Shown: piece after piece, positions 32,142-44,100 of the stretch
How positions within the stretch are numbered: position 1 is the stretch's first letter
Layout of the letters: each line of letters opens with the position of its first letter
Assembly: GCA_038501625.1 (NCBI GenBank)
Contig: JAZAYU010000198.1
Span: forward strand, 496,001-560,000
Direction: 5' to 3'
Length of the DNA: 64,000 bases
Source: Corbicula japonica
Lineage: Eukaryota > Mollusca > Bivalvia > Venerida > Cyrenidae
Position numbers and translations under genes: made by a program
Notes under the pieces: model-generated
Database searches by the model: none
Seen by the model: the letters and a program-made list of their open reading frames with translations, nothing else
Told to the model about the DNA's origin: nothing

Positions 32142-32481
32142 TTAACTTAATAGATTCAGTTCAACACAGCTGTGAACAATGAACAGACTGGCAGAAATAG
32201 ATCCTTTACAATAAATTAAATTTGTTATTTGCTGGTAGACTGTAGTAATGTTTGTGATATAAAGAAAGGTTGTACTTTTTATAAAGCTTTAAAGAAATAA
32301 GACAGAGATGGACATAAATCAGTTGTATGTTATCCTTGTTGTCTAAATTAGTCATTACTAAAGTACTTAAGTATGGTTTACTTAAGGATAGCCTTAGGAA
32401 ATGAGTTATTATTTATTGTTTTGAGAAAATAGAGAGCTATCCAAGCCTCAGCATACTTAAGCCATGCACTTGTCAGTAACT

Positions 32482-32690
32482 TTAACCCTTTCCCCCATAT
32501 TTACACATTTTTTTCAATTTGTGAATAGTGTAGATCCAGATCAGCTGGCTCATCTATGCCATCTGGTCAGAATCTTGGCTGTTTGCTTTCTGATTAATTA
32601 GGTTATTTTTTAACTAATAGCGAACAGTGCAGATCCTTATCTGGATCTAAACTGTTTGCACCTACAATAAAATGCATATATAAAGGGTAG
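32482..32690 (+). repeat. TTAA-family MITE, right side shortened
   Basis: TTAACCCTTTCCCCC left end, GTGTAGATCCAGATCAGCTG, GATTAATTAGGTTATTTTTT and TTATCTGGATCTAAACTG. Confidence 0.65.
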
Positions 32691-32756
32691 AAATTATTTC
32701 AGACTTGGGATTGTAATATGTTTAATTTCCACCAAGTTCCATGACTTGCACTATTA

Positions 32757-32999
32757 TTAACCCTTTACTCCACATATAAGCCATTTATCACAAGGGCAAC
32801 CAGTGTACGTCCAGATCAGCTAGCACATCCATGTTGTCTGATCTGGATTTACACTGATCAGCTTATTTTATCAGAATTATCATTAGAAATCAAAAGTGAA
32901 CAGTGCGCAACCTGATGAAATGGCATAGTGTGCCAGCTGATCTGGATCTACACTGTATATCCATGAGATAACAGTCCTATCCCATGGAGCAAAGGGTTC
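32757..32999 (-). repeat. TTAA-family MITE
   Basis: TTAACCCTTTACTCC left end, GTCCAGATCAGCTAGCAC, an ATCAGAATTATCATTAGAAA centre, GCTGATCTGGATCTACACTG and AGCAAAGGGTT. Confidence 0.7.
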
Positions 33000-33160
33000 A
33001 TTAAAGACAAATATATTCTCAGTGACTTAAATTTTGGTCAGTTGGTGTATTTTTTGAAAGTTACCAGTAAGATAAGTATTCTCTCATAATCTGCTTGTTT
33101 TTCTTATTGCCATCACTCTGTACACATCTTTTCATCTTCTCTGAATAAATAATTTAACTA

Positions 33161-33388
33161 TATTTACAACTTTTACTTCATGGGCGAAAAGTGTAGATTG
33201 AGATCAGCCGGCACATGTAAATGCTGTCTAATCAGGATTTACACTGTTTGCTGTTAGACTTATTGGGTTATTTCTGATAAAGAAATGACCAGCGAAGATC
33301 CAGATCAGATGGCATGAATGTTATAGCTGATCTGAACCTAAACTGGTCGACATGTGATAAAACCAATACATTATAAGGAGGAAAATGT
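33161..33388 (+). repeat. TTAA-family MITE, diverged
   Basis: GATCAGCCGGCACATG, TTGGGTTATTTCTGATAAAG, AGATCCAGATCAGATGGC and GCTGATCTGAACCTAAACTG. Confidence 0.6.
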
Positions 33389-33389
33389 A

Positions 33390-35068
33390 AAGTAGTAGGA
33401 CATAACAGTTTATCTCCAGACAGCTTGTATATGTTTATTTTCATTCATTTGGCTCAAAAATTTGAAATGTCCAAGCCAGTGCTAGGGATTACTAAGTATC
33501 AAGGTACACTCCAACCTGTCAGCATCATGTTATTTACAGAGATCCTTGTCAGTTATTAATCAAAGAACAATGACTGCACAGACACCATAATTTGATAAAA
33601 TATTTGTAACTAAAATGTTCACCATGCACACAATGTGTCTAATAGTTTACACCTATACCCAAGATTATAAAACTATTATATTATGATCTTTCAGCCCTTT
33701 TTTAGGTGAATTAGACTTTCTGCAAACTGTTATCTGTGAATATGAATTACACACTAATAGACATTTCAAATCTTGGTTGAATGGTGTATCTACATCATTT
33801 TAGGTCTATATGGCGTGTAAAGGGTCCAAGATCATTAAATAAACTGAAAGCGCACAGTGTAGATCCGGATGTGCTGGCTAATCTGCATCTACACTGTTCG
33901 CCCAAGTCATAAAAGTCAAGAAAAGAAATGAGTAGGAAGGGAAATCAAACAGGATGCAAATTATTTAATAGGTGCAGTAACTAATAAATTACCCGGTACC
34001 TAGTGGCAGTATAATGTTTGATGCATCTTAGCAAACCTTTAAGAAAGATAAGATAAATCAAGGTGTGTTAAATGCAAACCAGGATATACTTCTGAACATG
34101 GATAAAAACTAGTCATTGATAAAAGGATATTATATCTTCCCCATGTAAATTTAAATTTTATCAAGTTTTTGAACATGTATTAGGTTGCAGGGAACTATAT
34201 ACTCTCTTCCCACAATCACACTTGTCCAGTGTTCAACAAGTACAAGGAATGATACTGTGTTTATGATTAACTCAAACTTGGTAAATGATGCAGCTCAATA
34301 TAAGTTCATGTAACTTCTGTATTTTGGTGAAAATAACTAAAATATCAGTGTTATATTTACCAAGAAATGACATGAGAGTGGCATATCTAGGTCAAAGCTA
34401 TCAAATATGGAAACGCATTACTACCTAACTAATTTATGTCAGTAATAGAGATGCTTGGTAATATGGAGTTCAAGTATAACTGTACTTGGTCTGTAACTGA
34501 AGAAAAGGGGAAAATATAGGATGTGTTTCTACACGTCTTTGTATATTGGCTAAAATTTAAAATAATTTTGCAATTTTTGCTTGATGCATCTTAGCAAATC
34601 TTAAACTGCATTCTCCACCCCACCGGCTGAGCCATCAATTTCTATAAAGATAATGCTGTATGTATTTAATTATTACAGATAATGGATAGAATGTGTTACA
34701 GTCATATTAAACTGTTCTTAAATTTTGATTGCGTGGAGGATGAAATTGCATTTTGATCTTACAGCATCGCTATTTATCAGGTATTTTGGGATTAAACTTG
34801 TTGCATGCTGATGCAGTCAGTTAAATGCTTTTAAAGGTGCACTAATGAGACAATCCTGAACAACTGTGTGACAGTCAAGATTGGACTGATAAAGGTCTGA
34901 TAAAATTTGTGAGAAATAAAACAAACATATGAATTAGCTTTAATGTAGATCATGGGGTGCATGTAATGAAATGTTTGCACATTTCAAGAGAGGAATGCTT
35001 CTGAGATATGGATATGAAGTAGTTCTTCATAATGCTTCATGTATGTTCAATAACCACCTGACTATCTA
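33390..35068. other. Non-coding stretch between the GNB1L and ADAM exons
   Basis: Only a MITE fragment at 33833-33915 is recognised. I looked for a signal-peptide exon for the ADAM gene (ATG, hydrophobic core, phase-1 donor) and could not support one. Confidence 0.4.
33833..33915. repeat. TTAA-family MITE fragment
   Basis: CACAGTGTAGATCCGGAT joined to GTGCTGGCTAATCTGCATC and ACACTGTTCGCCCAAG. Confidence 0.5.
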
Positions 35069-35309
35069 TTAACCCTTTCATCCCTGAATACACCTTTATT
35101 GCGTGGGCAAACAGTTTAGATCCAGATCAGCCGGCACATTCGTACCGTCTGATCAAGATCATAACTGTTCATTTTTTGATTCACTAGGTTATTTCAGACC
35201 AAAATGTGACCAGTGCAGATCCTGATCAGACGGTACAGATGTGCCGGCTGATCTGGATCTACAGTGTCGCACACACGTAAAAATGCGTACATATGGAGGA
35301 AAGAGTTAA
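35069..35309 (+). repeat. TTAA-family MITE, well preserved
   Basis: TTAACCCTTTCATCC to GGAAAGAGTTAA, GATCCAGATCAGCCGGCAC, TTCACTAGGTTATTTCAGAC and GCCGGCTGATCTGGATCTAC. Confidence 0.8.
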
Positions 35310-35320
35310 GCAAGTTTGTA

Positions 35321-35461
35321 TTAGCCCTTTACTCCATGGAATATGGCTGTTATCCCTTGGTGAACAGTGTAGATCCAGATCAGATGGCATGGATGTGCAG
35401 GCTGATCTGGATCTACACTGTTCTCACATGCAATAAAAGGCTTATATGTGAAGTAAAGGTC
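35321..35461. repeat. Internally deleted TTAA-family MITE
   Basis: Begins 12 bp after the previous copy (CCCTTTACTCC). It has GATCCAGATCAGATGGCATG, GCTGATCTGGATCTACACTG and an AGTAAAGGT end. The centre is missing. Confidence 0.65.
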
Positions 35462-35469
35462 AAGCATGA

Positions 35470-36484
35470 ATTGTGGAAATTTACAGTAAATTTGACAATA
35501 ACCAAATAGACCCCCAGTTTGCTTTTTATACAATATTCTGTTTAGCTTTGTTGCTTTACAACAACCTATCCTTACTTAATGTAATTTATTGATTTGAAAT
35601 GTTTCTGCAACAGGGTTGTATGCAAGATTTCCTGAGAGAGGGTTTGTTTAGGGCTGTCTTGGGGAAGTAACATTATAATTTTCAACTTCCTGGCCAGAAT
35701 TCTCATCAAAAATTTAATATTGCTGCCCAAAAGGGGGTTCAAGCAACCCTTCTCAACCTCCTCTAGAACCACCCCTGCTGCGACTCTAAAAACCCTATAT
35801 TGATTATTGTTTGAGAGCATGAACTGTGTAAAGTTAATTAGCCAATAGTGTCCTTTGTTGCAATATTCATTAAGTCTTATGTAAGCATGATCATGAATGA
35901 AATTATTTACATACTTTTTCTAAGTGGCCAATTAGTCTTTGCTACCTGTCTTAATCATTGAGGGAAATACACTTAAGTCAATATTCATCCTGTCGAAAGA
36001 CTTCCTATATCATTTCATGGAAAGCACTGTTATGAACTGTGGTATCAGGCTTTAATTTCATCTTTACCTAGAAGTCATGATAATACAAAATTTTAATGTT
36101 CTTAGAAATAAACCAATGGGTGCATGGTTATTGTGTGTACCGGATATGCATATCTTTACATTTCTACTTCATCCTCTACGATGAAGTCTTATTTAGCTAA
36201 CAAATCATAATTTTTGATGGTAGGCAGTGTGACGTACTACTGATTACGTATTACTATGTATAACTTTAAGAGGGGTTGCTACAGTAAAATTTATTAGACT
36301 GTGCACAATGGTTTGAAATGTGACTTCGACAAGCACACGCATTATGCCATGAGTTGCTGCGAAAAAGCATTCGTTTGTTGTCAACTTGGCTGTTTCAGCT
36401 GTCATTCAAAAAAGCCATAATATCATTAAATCTTTTACATAGTTTCTGTATAAATGAGAGTATTTATGTGTGTAAATACATGTA
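35470..36484. other. Non-coding stretch
   Basis: No repeat family, exon or RNA gene recognised. Confidence 0.4.
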
Positions 36485-36580
36485 TATGGATTGAATTGAT
36501 ATTTGATGGTTTTCATTTGGGTATGAAAAACAGTTGCATTGATTGAAGTACATGTGAAGCCCTTCAGGCTTCAATCCTTA
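36485..36580. repeat. Shortened GGATTGAAT-palindrome MITE
   Basis: GGATTGAATTGATATTTGAT and GGTTTTCATTTGGGTATG match the arm of the element at 40774-40934. It ends CTTCAATCCTTA after a small hairpin (GTGAAGCCCTTCAGGCTTC). Confidence 0.5.
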
Positions 36581-36735
36581 ATTTTAGACATTCTCTTTCT
36601 TGTCCCTAATGTGGGTGCTAGGCCTGTGGTATCTTATTTCAAACTGAAATGAAGATCTGATGTGAAAGAAGTGCTTTTGTCTCTCAAATATAAATAGTCC
36701 TTATTGTTGAGGTCATATATGGGAGAGTATGTATA

Positions 36736-37290
36736 CTGAACCAAAAAAGAAACTTTCGCCAAGTTTGATTGTAGATATGTTAGTACAGTTTCAATCCTTT
36801 TGGCTGAAAGCTTTACAAAAATGTATTGTGGTTCTTTTTAAAATCGTCATTTTGGAGGAAAGGATCAGATTGATTGTTGAATTTTAAATTAAAATAAGGT
36901 AGGGGTCGTTTCTAAAGTTAACAATCAGTAGCGTGTGTGACCGCCGTGTGCGATGCTGACTGCCTGACAGCGACGTCGCATTGAGAGCACAGGTTTGTTA
37001 ATGTCAGCCTGTGGAATATTATTCCATTCTTCAAGCAATGCTGCTCGAAGGTCGTTGACGTTGTTTGGAGGGTTTGGACGTCGACGTACATGTCTATCCA
37101 GATTATCCCAAAGATGTTCAAATGGGTTCAAATCCAGACTTTTTGAGGGCCAGTTGTCGATGAAATCAACGCTATGATTTTGCAAACACAACGAGTTTTA
37201 CAAGCTACTACATGTATATATGTGTGTACATCTAAGTGGTACCCTTGAACAACTGGCACATACTTTGCGAAAGTTTCTTTTTTGGTTCAG
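36736..37290 (-). mobile_element. Inactive Tc1-like transposon remnant
   Basis: TA at 36734-36735 and 37291-37292 brackets terminal inverted repeats CTGAACCAAAAAAGAAAC and TTTCGC(C/A) (about 24 bp). Inside is only the 3' part of a transposase gene (36925-37191 minus). At 555 bp it is an internally deleted copy. Confidence 0.8.
36925..37191 (-). pseudogene. Tc1-like transposase, C-terminal fragment
   Basis: About 88 codons with the motif NWPSKSLDLNPFEHLWD, the region holding the final catalytic Glu of Tc1/mariner DDE transposases, then a typical Arg-rich tail (SMRRRCQAVSIAHGGHTRY) and a stop. The DNA-binding domain and the first two catalytic Asp residues are absent, so it is non-functional. 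Confidence 0.85.
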
Positions 37291-37292
37291 TA

Positions 37293-37803
37293 TACTTAAT
37301 CCTGGCATATCAATTTAACCAGTGTCAGGATGTTCGCAGGTCAGATTTAATTGATACTTTGTAAACAGTATTTGAAGATAGAAATTCGATATATTACAGA
37401 TATGAATCTGCTAAGGTTTTTAAATGGTTTCATTGACAATCTATTATTGTTATTAAAAGTCTTTAAGTTATCATTTGAGGGATTGTGTGCAGAACTGTTG
37501 TAAGTCTGAAGAATATGTGAAGAAGATACAATAGTTCAATTTCATCTATGTCAGTTTGTTGCACAGGGTCAATGCAATTATAATTTATATTCATCAAGTA
37601 GACATAGTAATATATACTGTTCATTAACATACAGACTGTGATAAATTAATCTTGAGGCTTTAATGATGTTTACTTCAATGATACAAATTATAGTCTGCTC
37701 CTATTTTCTTGCTTGTGGAACACAGGACTCAAGATCTTAAGATGAGAGATCTGTCTCCAATCAGCCGCTAGAAATTTTATACCACTTTCCAGTTTTAGTT
37801 TTA
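37293..37803. other. Non-coding stretch
   Basis: AT-rich; nothing recognised. Confidence 0.4.
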
Positions 37804-37943
37804 TTAGCTTTACAACATTGATATGGGTTTTATTGCTTGACCAAACAGTGTTGATCCAGATCAGCTGGTGCATCCCTGCCATCTGATCTGGATCTACACT
37901 GTTTACCCATGGATAACAACAATATCCCATGTAGTAAAGGGTT
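37804..37943. repeat. Internally deleted TTAA-family MITE
   Basis: GATCCAGATCAGCTGGTGC, CCATCTGATCTGGATCTACA and GTAGTAAAGGGTT. It lies 87 bp before an ADAM exon. Confidence 0.6.
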
Positions 37944-38030
37944 CACATACAATAAAACCCCCATACATGAAGTGGCTAAATATCTCTGGAAAAATACTTC
38001 ATTCATTGAGGTCAATATTTTGTGTTGTAG

Positions 38031-38166
38031 AAACTGACGGGCTGTTGGACAAACGTCTATTGTATTACGAGCCACTGTATTACGACAGAGATGACCTTCA
38101 CCTTCAGCATAAACAAGTGACCAATCCAGATGACACAGTATTTGTCAAGTTCCAAGCATTTAACAG
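38031..38166 (+). CDS. ADAM10-like exon a: prodomain
   Basis: Acceptor TTGTGTTGTAG, donor AACAG|GTAAAT, ends in phase 2. It encodes TDGLLDKRLLYYEPLYYDRD onward to VKFQAFNR and matches the start of the mature prodomain, so only the signal peptide and a few residues should be missing upstream. The preceding exon must end in phase 1. Confidence 0.85.
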
Positions 38167-41100
38167 GTAAATCACAACTTGTCCCACAGAATACATAAAG
38201 TTTGCCCTGTAAGGGTTCATTTTATAATAAATTTTCGTTTAGTTTTACCTTTAAAACAATAGACTTGTGTGTTTTTGTGTTGCCTTTTCAAAGAATAGGG
38301 GATACATTTGAACAGCTTTATCAATCAGTCCGACTGTCACGAAAACTTAACTAGGTTATATTTACTCTTCAGCATCATTCTCTACCATGAAGTCTTATTC
38401 ACCTTATCCCTTTCCTCCATAGATACACCTTTGTTGCAAGGAGAACAGTTTAGATCCAGATCAGCCGGCACATCCATGCTGTCTGATCAGGATCTAAACT
38501 GTTTGCATTTTGATTCATTAGGTTATTTCTGACCAAATTGTGACCAATGCAGATCCTGATCAGACGGCACAGATGTGCCAGCTTATCTGGATCTACACTG
38601 GTCACACATGCGTATATATGGAGGAAAGGGTTATGAACCATAATTTATGAAGGTACGCAGTGTGACATTACTTTTAGAGGCATGGCTATGGCAATATTTT
38701 GACATGTGACACCAAAGAGCACACAAGTTGCTGCAAAAAAGCGAGCCGTCATTTACTTTTTGTGTCGCCTGCGATAGCAGGTAGACACATAGGGATCCTA
38801 TTGTCCGGCAGCGGCAGCGGCAGTGCCGTCGTCCGGTAGTCCCCCAACTTTAACATGAAACTTAATGTTGCCTATAACTTTGAAAGTACTTGTCCTATTC
38901 ACTTCATACTTGGAATATATCATCAGCATGAACAATGCCATCTGTGACGACAAGAATGATAACTCCAGTTTCAATAATTTTTGAGTTATGCCCCTTTCAA
39001 CTGCAACTTTAACATGAAACTTAATGTTGCCTATAACTTTGAAAGTACTTGTCCTATTCACTTCATAATTAGAATACAGTTAACCCTGTCTTAGCAGCCA
39101 CCTGCGAATAGCAACCACCTGTCTTAAACAGCCAGTTTGAATATGACCTAAACTGACAATTTGTTCTAATTTTTTACTGTCTTTAACAGCCACCTGTCTT
39201 CAGCAGCCACTATTTGTCACTCCCTTGGGTGGCTGCTAAAGACAGGTTGACTGTATATCATCACCATGAACAATGCCATCTGTGACGACAAGAATGATAA
39301 CTTCAGTTTCAATAATTTTTTAGTAATGCCCCTTTCAAATACAACTTTAACTTAACTTAATGTTGCCTATAACTTTGAAAGTACTTGTCCTATTCACTTC
39401 ATACTTGGAATATATCATCAGCATGAACAACAACAGCGGTAACAACAAGAATCATAACTCCAGTTTCAATATTTTGGAGTTATGCCCCTTTCAAATGCAA
39501 CTTTAAAATGAAACTTAATGTTGCCTATAACTTAAAAAGTATTTGTCCTGTTTACTTCATACTTAGAATACATTATCAGCATGAACAACAACATTGGTAA
39601 CAGCAAGAATCATAACTCCTGTTTGACTATATTTTGAGTTATGCCCCTTTCAAATGCAACTATAACATGAAACTTAATGTTGACTTAAAACTTTGAAAGT
39701 TATTGTCCTATTCACTTAATATTCAAAATAAATCATCTTCATGAACAATGTCATTACAAAGAACTGAATGATAACTCCTGTTTGACTATTTTATTAGTTG
39801 TGTCCCTTTAATATGCAACTTTAACATGAAACTTAGTGTTGCCTATAACTTTTAAAGTACTTGTCCTATTCACTCTTGGAATATTTCATCTTCATGAACA
39901 ACAACAACATTGGTTACAACAAGAATCATAACTCCTGTTTGACTTTTTTTTGAGTTATGCCCCTTTCAAATGCAAATTTCACATGAAACTTAATGTCATA
40001 TAATTTGAAAGTACTTGTCCTACTAATTCATTCAATACTTGGATTGTTTCATCAACATGAACAGTGCCATCCACGACAACAAAAATTATAACTCCTGTTT
40101 CAATATTTTTTGAGTTATGCCCCTTTCAAATGCAACTTTAACATTAAACTTAATGTTGACTTTAACTTTGAAATTACTTATCCTATTCTCTTAATACTCA
40201 GAATATTTTATCAACATGAACAACGTCATCTGTGACAAGAAAGATAACTCCTGTTTCAATATTTGATGTGTTATACCCCTTTAAAATGCAACTTTAACAT
40301 GAAACCTTATGTTGCATATAACTTTTAAAGTACTTGTCCTATTCACTTAATACTTGGAATATATCATCTGCATGAACAACGCCATTGGTGACAAAAAGAA
40401 TGAAAACTCTGGTTTGACTATTTTATGAGTTATGCCATTTTCAAATGCAACTTTAATATAAAAATGCTGGCTGTAACATTGAAAGTTCTTGTTCAATTCA
40501 CTTAATACTTGGAATATATTGTCAGCATGCACATAGCTATTGGTGAAGAATGACAACTCAGGTTTCACCATTTTTTTAGTTAAGCCCATTTCAAATGCAA
40601 TTAAGGTGACACATGTGTTTCATGGTTTAGTATTGCAATAAACTTGAATTATGTCTTTTTAGCATATATGATTAAACATGGGCCAACATTTCAACTTTTT
40701 GCTAGCAAGCTGTTATATCACAAATTCTTTAAATAATTCCTTTATTAATTACAGTTATTATGTGTGAAATAATAAGGATTGAGATTGAATAGATATTTGA
40801 TGGTTTTCATTTGTGCATGAAAAACAGTAGTGTTGTTTAAATTACACATGAAGCCCTTTGGGATTCACACATTTTGCACAACCCAACTGTTTTTGATACC
40901 CAAATGAAAACCACCAAATATCAATTCAATCCTTAAATAAACTGGCCAATTCTTTATATTTCTTCATAAAATTTTCAAAATGGTCATAAATACAAAGCCA
41001 AAACCTTTAGGTCAAGATCACAGTAGACAGAGACTTGATAAAAACTTTTCCACTTCTCTAGTTTTTCTTCAAACATACAAATTGTATTGCTTTTGACAAC

Positions 41101-44100
41101 AAGGTGACAATATTGCCAAAATAAAGAACCCAAGGGCAATACAAATGTTCAATGGAACACCCCTATAGAGTTTTGTATTATATTTGTGAAATCTGGGTCA
41201 TTTGGAACTCGCTGCAATTTGATCCTGTCACCTTGCATAATTTTGCTCAATTTAGGAGACATTCATGTGAAATAATGTCTTTGACATTACAATTGTTTAT
41301 GTGACACTTGGTGAAAACATTTGGCTTGATTTAGATGATATAATGTAAAGAAGACAATTTTTTTTTATTTTTAACTAATTATGCTGTTAGTTTTATGGAG
41401 AAAAAAAAATTATGAGAGTCAGTAAGACAGAAATAATCAGATCAGTTGTAATTCATCCTGTAAGTACTGGCCTGCCTCAAAACTCAAGCTTCTGATTGGT
41501 TGAAACAAGTCTCTTTTTCAGCCAATTTGAGACTGGTCTTCAGTTTCGGTTGAAAAGCATGAGCATGCTGACCTGAATAAAAACTGCTAGAAGTGTAAGT
41601 GTAATTCCTTGCATTACCAAAAAGGATTTAGTTTATACCCTTTACTCCATAGATACACATTTATTTGTGCCATGTGTTAAGTGTATTAGGTGCATCATTA
41701 CATTAATTTAAAATAATCTTAACTCTTTCCTCCATATATACCCCTTTGTAGTGTGGGCAAACAGTGCAGATCCAGGTCAGCTGGCACATTCAAGCTGTCT
41801 GATCCAGATCTACATTGCTTGCTTTTAGATTCATTAGGTTATTTATGATCCAAGATGCAACCAGTGCATATCCAGATAAGATTGTATATTAGGACTCATA
41901 TTTCTTTTTCTTTTTTTCAGATCCTTTTCACTTGAATTACAGAGGGCTTCATTTTCATCTTCAAACATTGTTTTACATCACAAGAAGAAATCCACCACAC
42001 CAGATCTCTCATTTGTATATACTGGCAAAGATACTGGTAAGTCTATACAATTTGATATCTTGTTTTGGGTAAAGTAAGTATTTAACTGGCAAACATTAAT
42101 CTTCATCAACATGTTCAGATGTTTTCATTATTTTAAATAATAATTTTTAAAGAAAACTACAATTACCAATAAAGTCTCTCATTATAAGTGCAATATTTAT
42201 GAGTGCCAGTGCCCAAGATCATAAAACTAAATCTGGAGATCAGTCTCAAATCTCAAGCATCTGATTGGCTGAAATGGCGACAAGTCGCCATTTCAGCCAA
42301 TCAGATCCTTGAGATTTGAGACTGATCTCAAAACTTAGTTTTATGATCTTGGGCCCAGGTTGAGACTGAAATCTTTGTTCCATGGAATATGGCTGATCAG
42401 AATCTACAGTGTTCATTTTTATACACCCGTCCAAGAAGGGTCGTATTATGGGAACACCCATGCGGGCAGGTCGGCATGTGTCTGGGTGGCGTCCACAGTG
42501 ATGTCCTCTCAATAACTCAAACAGTTCTTGTCTGATTATCATGAAACTCGGTGAGAATGTTGATGGGAATAATAGCTCGACCATGTTCAATAATCAGGAC
42601 TTTATTAATACAAAAAATTGTAAATTTGCCTTTTTCGCTCAATAACTCGAACAGTTGTTGTCCAGTCTTCATAAAACTTGGGGAAAATATGAGCATAATA
42701 TCTCAGCCAGGTTTGATCACCAGCCAAATTGCTTCAAGCACTTAAGAGTTATTGCCCTTTATTTATACAAAAAATACATTTTCGACTTGCGTATTACGTG
42801 GCACTTTAGCACTCTTGTTTATTCATTAGTTATTTCTTGCCAATAGATCCTGATCAGACGGGACAGTTGTGCTGGCTTATCTTGATCTACACTTAAGTCC
42901 ATGCTATAAAACATGTAAATATGGAGTAAAAAGTTTAAAGAGTCCTAGAGAACATGGGTTTCACGGAATTCCGCCTGGGTACACGGGCAGTTGACTGAAC
43001 TGCACCCGATGACAACCGTGGTCCATATGCTTTTTCAGCTACCCTATCTACCAGACCCCCCTAGTAATTCCGTTACCCAGTCTGCTGTACTAGCATTAGG
43101 TTTGTCAAAAGTTATATGCGACACTATTGGCATGCCCGATACCTCCTTTGAAAGTGCCATCGCATTTTAAACTAAGGGACCTTGAGTAAAATATATTTAC
43201 CATCGAGTAAGGAACACACAAAATGTGTGAACTATTTCATTGATTTTATATAATAATGTTTGTTTTCATATGTTGTACATTTTTAACATGTTGTTCGTGT
43301 TTGTCATTCAAACGCCAATGGACGCGGTAGAAGCGCATAAGGAATGCAAAGATCGCCGTGACAATACGGAGCGCGATGATCTCCATGACAGCTCCATGCA
43401 GTCGTCAAAAGAGTGCAGTAAAATATTTAACAAACCGTATAAGGGCCGTAGACACGCCACTAAGCGCAGTAAAGTTACAGTGACATCTCAGACAAAGCCA
43501 TGCAATCTCCGTGCAAACACTTCCGATTACCACAGCGTTTGCACTGCAACCTCTGTGCCTGCCTGGGGAGCTGGTGTTGCATTGAAGGAGACCTTACTGT
43601 GCTGCTACGGCCACTGTACGGAGACCCCACTGCACTCTTATCAGAACGCCAATCGACGGAATTTGTTTTGTGCATGCTCAAAGTGAGTGCTGTTGCCAGG
43701 CGTTTCATGCGATCTCACTGCGTTTACTAGCGATGTCACTGCAATGCTGCAGCGATGCTTGTGATCGTACTGCACTCACCTCGGCGTTCATGGACACCCC
43801 GGGATCGCCGTGAGAATGCTACCCTAGTGTGACAGGGGTTATACCAATGCACTTATATTCATTTGCATACAATTTTGTGGTTTTTGGTTAAATGGGACAT
43901 TTTCAAGGGTTTCTAATTTCGTTGGTTTGACTTTTCTTCAATATGTTTATGTTACACCATATATTTTGTGGCAGTTTAATATTTTGTGGCGGATTTGTAA
44001 TTTGTGTGGATTTGAATTCATGGATTCATCTTCCTGTAAATCCATGAAAATGAGTACATTACGAAAATTAGTGAATTCCCAGAAGTAGGAAATTAAAACT

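Noticed and set aside
36608..36660. Hydrophobic MWVLGLWYLISN reading considered as the ADAM signal peptide
   Set aside because: Stops after 12 codons and has no donor in the phase needed by the exon at 38031.
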